Assembly: GCF_900101345.1 (NCBI RefSeq)
Contig: NZ_FMUX01000018.1
Coordinates: 87,543-151,542 of the forward strand
DNA length: 64,000 nt
Direction of reading: 5' to 3'
From: Desulfoluna spongiiphila
Lineage (GTDB): Bacteria; Desulfobacterota; Desulfobacteria; Desulfobacterales; Desulfolunaceae
Notes under the pieces: model-generated
Database searches by the model: none
The model's input: only the letters and a program-made list of their open reading frames with translations
What the model was told of the DNA's origin: nothing
Shown: positions 61,294 to 64,000 of the stretch, one piece after another
Layout of the letters: each line of letters opens with the position of its first letter
Position numbering within the stretch: the first letter of the stretch is position 1
Made by a program: the position numbers and the translations under genes

Positions 61294-61338
61294 CGCGAAT
61301 GCTCCGAGCCCTCGTTCCTCGGGCAGGTTGCATTGGCT
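61294..61338 (+). repeat. Isolated central hairpin of the interspersed family
   Basis: GCGAATGCTCCGAGCCC, TCGTTCCTC, GGGCAGGTTGCATTGGC: the family loop with a decayed stem and no ends. It lies 8 bp after hisF and before its terminator. Confidence 0.6.
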
Positions 61339-61364
61339 GACGGGATTCGCCGGTGAATACAAAC

Positions 61365-61409
61365 AAAAAGGCCGAAAACGATGTGTCCACATCGTCTTCG
61401 GCCTTTTTT
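61365..61409 (+). terminator. Terminator of the hisH-hisF transcript
   Basis: AAAAAGGCCGAA with TTCGGCCTTTTTT outside and CGATGTG/CACATCG inside, giving a long stem with a U-run. Confidence 0.92.
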
Positions 61410-61450
61410 GCGTGTCGCTGCGGACACCCGCGCCTTTTATAAAACATCGT

Positions 61451-61536
61451 AACTATTCAGCTCAAAAAAACAGCCTCCGGCGGCAAAGTGTGCCACCTTG
61501 AAAGCAGGTTGCGGATGCGTTTTGAGCTGAATAGTT
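61451..61536. repeat. Repeat fragment enclosed by a 17-bp perfect inverted repeat
   Basis: AACTATTCAGCTCAAAA (61451-61467) and TTTTGAGCTGAATAGTT (61520-61536) flank a fragment of the interspersed family (GCCTCCGGCGGC, AAAGTGTGCCACCTTG, AAAGCAGGTTGCGGATGCG). No other copy in the window has these flanking arms. Confidence 0.75.
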
Positions 61537-61582
61537 ATAAAATCATACCTGTTACAACGGGATAAATGGCCCCTTACGAGGC

Positions 61583-62065
61583 TCAGATATAGTCACCGCG
61601 CCTGAATTTCACGGCTTCGATGCCTGCCAGGGCCGCGCTCTGTTCGGCCAGTTCCCGCACACGGGGGTCGGGCTCATCACCAAGGGACGCGGCGAGCTCC
61701 GTGGCAAGGGATCCCATCTCCCCGACGAGGGATTCCACCTCTTTCAAGGGCACCTCGGAGGCCTCCATCTTCTGGGAGTAGTCCTCCAGAAGGTTCAAAA
61801 GGGCCACGGTGCGCTCGGCGGTGGGGGAGGGAGCCGCTGCGGAGATCACAGGGGGCATCACGGCGCGGATCTCCCCAAGGGGAGCGGGGGCTGCGGCAGC
61901 TCCCGAGGCTTGAGCGGCAAGGCCCTCCGACGGACCGGCCTGCCCCTGGGTCGCCTGGTTCAGCATCTGGCCAAAGGAGGGGGCCCCTTCCCGGGGTTTT
62001 GCGGCGCCGGCTGCAGGGCTGCCGGGTGCCGTGGGCCCTGCGGGGTTGATGGTATTGAGTTTCAT
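61583..62065 (-). CDS. Uncharacterised Ala/Pro-rich protein near flgM
   Basis: A 160-residue protein, not recognised. Residues 1-75 are low-complexity and rich in Ala, Pro, Gly; the C-terminal half (about 85-155) is predicted helical (TVALLNLLEDYSQKMEAS, LKEVESLVGEMG). It has no signal peptide or membrane helix. The start at 62065 has GAGGAG 8 bp upstream. Proteins with this make-up occur in flagellar gene neighbourhoods, but a flagellar role is only suggested by the nearby flgM. Confidence 0.7.
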   Translation of the reverse strand: MKLNTINPAGPTAPGSPAAGAAKPREGAPSFGQMLNQATQGQAGPSEGLAAQASGAAAAPAPLGEIRAVMPPVISAAAPSPTAERTVALLNLLEDYSQKMEASEVPLKEVESLVGEMGSLATELAASLGDEPDPRVRELAEQSAALAGIEAVKFRRGDYI

Positions 62066-62321
62066 GATGGACTCCTCTGGTGGGATCACTCGTGACCGGG
62101 TACCCGGGAGCCCCTGGCTCCCTGCGGCGCTCTTCGAAACCGTCTGTTTCCGGTATGCGCGCCCGCCACATGATCCGACGGTTTATCTGTACGCCTTGCC
62201 CCGCAGCACGAAGCAAAGCCTGCCACCCCAAGATCTATTCAAAAGTTGTGCCACAGGTTGAAATCAGCGCACTTTTTCACGAAATCCCCCGATTGCCGGG
62301 CCTGGCAGTCTTGCACGCCAT

Positions 62322-62366
62322 AAAAAAAGGCACCGGTATGTGGGAAAAATTTTCCCATCGGTGCCT
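62322..62366 (-). terminator. Terminator of the flgM transcript
   Basis: On the minus strand AGGCACCG pairs with CGGTGCCT around an inner GGGAAAA/TTTTCCC-like stem, followed by a U-run. It is 59 bp after the flgM stop. Confidence 0.88.
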
Positions 62367-62424
62367 CTGGTCATTCGGAAGTAACGGCTGACATCGGAAA
62401 CAGGCCTACCCCGTTTCGACAGAC

Positions 62425-62730
62425 CTACACATACTCGTTGATGGCCGATGCGATGATCTTGTCGGCAACCTTGTCGGCGGGTACGGCGTATCGACCCTCT
62501 TTGACCTCGTTACGGAGCTCTTCCACCTTTTCGGTGCGGATGTCCGGGGTGTTCATCATGGCGTCACGGGCGATCTGCATATCCCTGGAATCCCGGGAAA
62601 GGGTCACCTTGTCCGCTGCGGAACGCTCCTGCCCCTTGGCCTGAGTCCCCTGCTTTGCCGGGTTGGCTTCCGACACCTCTCGCATGTAGAGTTGCCTGCC
62701 GTAATTGGCATTTGATTCAGAGATTTTCAT
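62425..62730 (-). CDS. flgM: Anti-sigma-28 factor FlgM
   Basis: A 101-residue, mostly disordered protein. The C-terminal half matches FlgM: DKVTLSRDSRD, IRTEKVEELRNEVKEGRY and VPADKVADKIIASAINE. It holds sigma-28 (FliA) inactive until the flagellar hook is complete. The start at 62730 has GGAGG 6 bp upstream, inside the end of the preceding gene (14-bp overlap). Confidence 0.92.
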   Translation of the reverse strand: MKISESNANYGRQLYMREVSEANPAKQGTQAKGQERSAADKVTLSRDSRDMQIARDAMMNTPDIRTEKVEELRNEVKEGRYAVPADKVADKIIASAINEYV

Positions 62731-63172
62731 GGCTTTCCTCCGGGTCGGGGTTTCCGTCCTCACGTCTGTAGTGATCCATAAGGGACCTTATTCTCTGGCC
62801 CTGGGGACCGCTGTTTCCGACGGAGAGTGTACTGGTGGTCTTTTCATCGTCTTCACCGATATAATTGTACACAAAACGTCCGTTCTTTTTGCGTTCGACG
62901 TCGGATTCTCCGCCCTTCTCTTTCCAGACCTGGGCGGCGACCTCAACGTCCTTGTCGCCAGCAGCCCCGGTGGTGGTCAGGCGATTGATGATGTCTGAAG
63001 CCACCTTGTCGATAACGGCCTTCCGCTTCCCTTCCGCCGACAAGGTAATCTTATCATGGGTCGGTGCATTGTCAAGACCGAGATCTTTCTGACGATTCAA
63101 TGCCTTATTCTGGCTTACCTGCTTGCTGTAAGTCTTTAAAACATTGTTTATCTGGTATGACGGTACATGCAT
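62717..63172 (-). CDS. FlgM-associated protein (DVU0524-like)
   Basis: A 151-residue soluble protein beginning MHVPSYQINNVLKTYSKQVSQ. It has the short DKITLSAEGKRKAVIDKV, similar to the FlgM-type DKVTLS motif, and a charged C-terminus. It resembles the small protein found upstream of flgM in Desulfovibrio (DVU0524 type), assigned from memory. AAGGAG lies 9 bp before the ATG. It overlaps flgM by 14 bp, so the two are coupled. Confidence 0.7.
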   Translation of the reverse strand: MHVPSYQINNVLKTYSKQVSQNKALNRQKDLGLDNAPTHDKITLSAEGKRKAVIDKVASDIINRLTTTGAAGDKDVEVAAQVWKEKGGESDVERKKNGRFVYNYIGEDDEKTTSTLSVGNSGPQGQRIRSLMDHYRREDGNPDPEESHENL

Positions 63173-63194
63173 GACATCTTTCTCCTTAGTCTTG

Positions 63195-63222
63195 GCATCG
63201 GCAAAAATTGCCCAGACATTAA
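63195..63222 (-). promoter_or_regulatory. Possible sigma-28 promoter of the flgM operon
   Basis: On the minus strand TTAATGTC, 12 bp, GCCGATGC. The -10 part matches the sigma-28 consensus GCCGATAA at 6 of 8 positions; the -35 part is weak. It lies 23 bp before the start codon. Confidence 0.4.
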
Positions 63223-63265
63223 GGAAAAAAAACAAACAAATAAAACAAAAGAGTGGCTGAGCCCG

Positions 63266-63820
63266 TCAACTGCGGATCAGAAGATAATTCCGAATAAAAT
63301 GACGATGGCTGCGAAAGGCGATCTCCGGCAGGTCGTCCAGGGGAAAGAAGCGGGCCTCGTCGGCGTCGTCCCCGGCAACGGGCGAACCGGTCCAGCTCCG
63401 GACCAGATACCCCATGAGCAGGACGGTGCCGTAATCGGGGTTGGGGTTGGTGGTCACCCCCAGAAGGGTTTCGATGCGGCCGGCAATACCGGCCTCCTCC
63501 CGCAGTTCCCTGACCGCCGCCTCTTCAGGAGACTCGCTCAACTCCATAAATCCCCCGGGAAGGCACCACATCCCGACTTTGGGGGGGACGTTCCGCTTGA
63601 TGAGGAGCAGGCGCTCCTCGTTGTCCACCACCACCACACAGGAGGCAGGGACCGGATTTTCATAGAGGGGGGTGGCGCAGGCCTCACAGTAGAGACGATC
63701 CCGGCCCTCCACAAAGCGCCTGGAGAGAGACCCGCCGCAAAAGGGGCAGAATGCTTTCTTTCGGGGCGTCGCCAAAGGGTCTTTGGGTGAACTGCAGGTG
63801 GTGAGTGTGTCGGGTGCCAT
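63266..63820 (-). CDS. NUDIX hydrolase with N-terminal zinc ribbon
   Basis: A 184-residue protein. A zinc ribbon (CPFCGG ... LYCEACAT, about 25-50) precedes a NUDIX domain. The NUDIX box reads GGFMELSESPEEAAVRELRE followed by EAGI, with all catalytic Glu/Arg residues. Such proteins hydrolyse NADH, ADP-ribose or damaged nucleotides; the zinc ribbon recalls NudC-type NADH pyrophosphatases but the protein is shorter. It stands upstream of the flgM module on the same strand with a 93-bp gap. Confidence 0.9.
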   Translation of the reverse strand: MAPDTLTTCSSPKDPLATPRKKAFCPFCGGSLSRRFVEGRDRLYCEACATPLYENPVPASCVVVVDNEERLLLIKRNVPPKVGMWCLPGGFMELSESPEEAAVRELREEAGIAGRIETLLGVTTNPNPDYGTVLLMGYLVRSWTGSPVAGDDADEARFFPLDDLPEIAFRSHRHFIRNYLLIRS

Positions 63821-63866
63821 GGGCCCTCCAAAAAAATAAAAAAAGAAAGGTAACTGTTCGGCTTAT

Positions 63867-63900
63867 GCCTCAGGCGGCACCGCCGGGGGCTAAACGTTTG
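63867..63900 (+). repeat. Interspersed hairpin repeat, end fragment beside the intron
   Basis: GCCTCAGGCGGCACCGCCGGGGGC, kept in two parts as GCCTCAGGCGG and CACCGCCGGGGGC, then TAAACGTTTG, a short version of the AAACTTTT module. The sequence is then replaced by the putative intron end. Confidence 0.65.
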
Positions 63901-63910
63901 CCTGATCTTA

Positions 63911-64000
63911 GTCGTGGTAGGAATACCGGTTGCCCAATACCCCCCACACAGATCCGGACGTGAAGTTTTCCCTCATCCGGCTCCTCGGTTGTACTCGCTT
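63911..64000 (-). mobile_element. 3' end of a group II intron (domains V and VI), rest outside window
   Basis: On the minus strand, 63983-63951 reads GAGCCGGA, TGAGG, loop GAAAA, CTTCA, CG bulge, TCCGGATC. This has the layout of a domain V hairpin, including the AGC triad and two-base bulge, with one mismatched pair (G-A) in the lower stem. Next comes a second helix (GGGGTATTG with CGGTATTCC) ending in CCTACCACGAC, as expected for domain VI with its branch-point A. The intron's reverse transcriptase gene would lie beyond 64000. The identification rests on structure seen by eye. Confidence 0.6.

Overview
The window looks like chromosomal DNA of a sulfate-reducing Desulfobacterota bacterium (formerly Deltaproteobacteria). 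The strongest evidence is a complete dsrMKJOP operon. The genome is Gram-negative (TolC, FadL-like and other outer-membrane barrels, LpxL/PlsC acyltransferases), GC-rich and flagellated (flgM module). A butyryl-CoA:acetate CoA-transferase-like gene, TRAP transporter and 2-hydroxyacyl-CoA dehydratase-type activase fit a fatty-acid-oxidising member such as Desulfoluna; that genus guess is inference only.

Layout. 1-4.6 kb: end of an RND efflux pump, TolC and a two-component system. 4.6-7.9 kb: MATE exporter, divergent MerR regulator and a methyltransferase. 8.6-13.5 kb: a sigma-54 activator, two matching upstream inverted repeats, a -24/-12 promoter, a CoA-transferase and a FadL-type porin. 13.8-25.8 kb: a divergent sugar-acid (probably galactonate) island, with TRAP transporter, GntR regulator, IlvD/Edd dehydratase and DgoD on one strand, and DgoK, DgoA, KDG kinase, KDPG aldolase and a BASS-like transporter on the other. 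26-31 kb: LpxL-like acyltransferase, then nfeD-nfeD-floA and a small repeat-containing membrane protein. 31.5-38.4 kb: TIM-barrel isomerase, RsbRD-N protein and dsrMKJOP. 38.8-45 kb: a 1371-residue acyl-CoA dehydratase activase-type protein and an FN3/outer-membrane-barrel fusion. 45-54 kb: fdhD, plsC, ylqF, a PilZ protein, lysC, tsaE, nnrDE and pdxJ. 54-58 kb: phoH-pgpH-ybeY. 58-61.3 kb: cvpA, mazG, hisH, hisF. 61.6-63.8 kb: a small unknown protein, flgM, an FlgM-associated protein and a NUDIX hydrolase. The right edge appears to hold the 3' end of a group II intron on the minus strand.

The most striking unexplained structure is a family of interspersed, modular, palindrome-rich repeats, about 170-245 bp when complete, with inverted ends GCCTCCGGCGGC and GCCGCCGGAGGC. 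About 16 full or partial copies occur in 64 kb. Eight copies begin 5-25 bp after a stop codon, always in the same orientation relative to that gene, and those genes lack an ordinary intrinsic terminator. Hairpin arms differ between copies while pairing is kept, and loops stay constant, so the hairpins seem to be maintained. No transposase for the family lies in the window.
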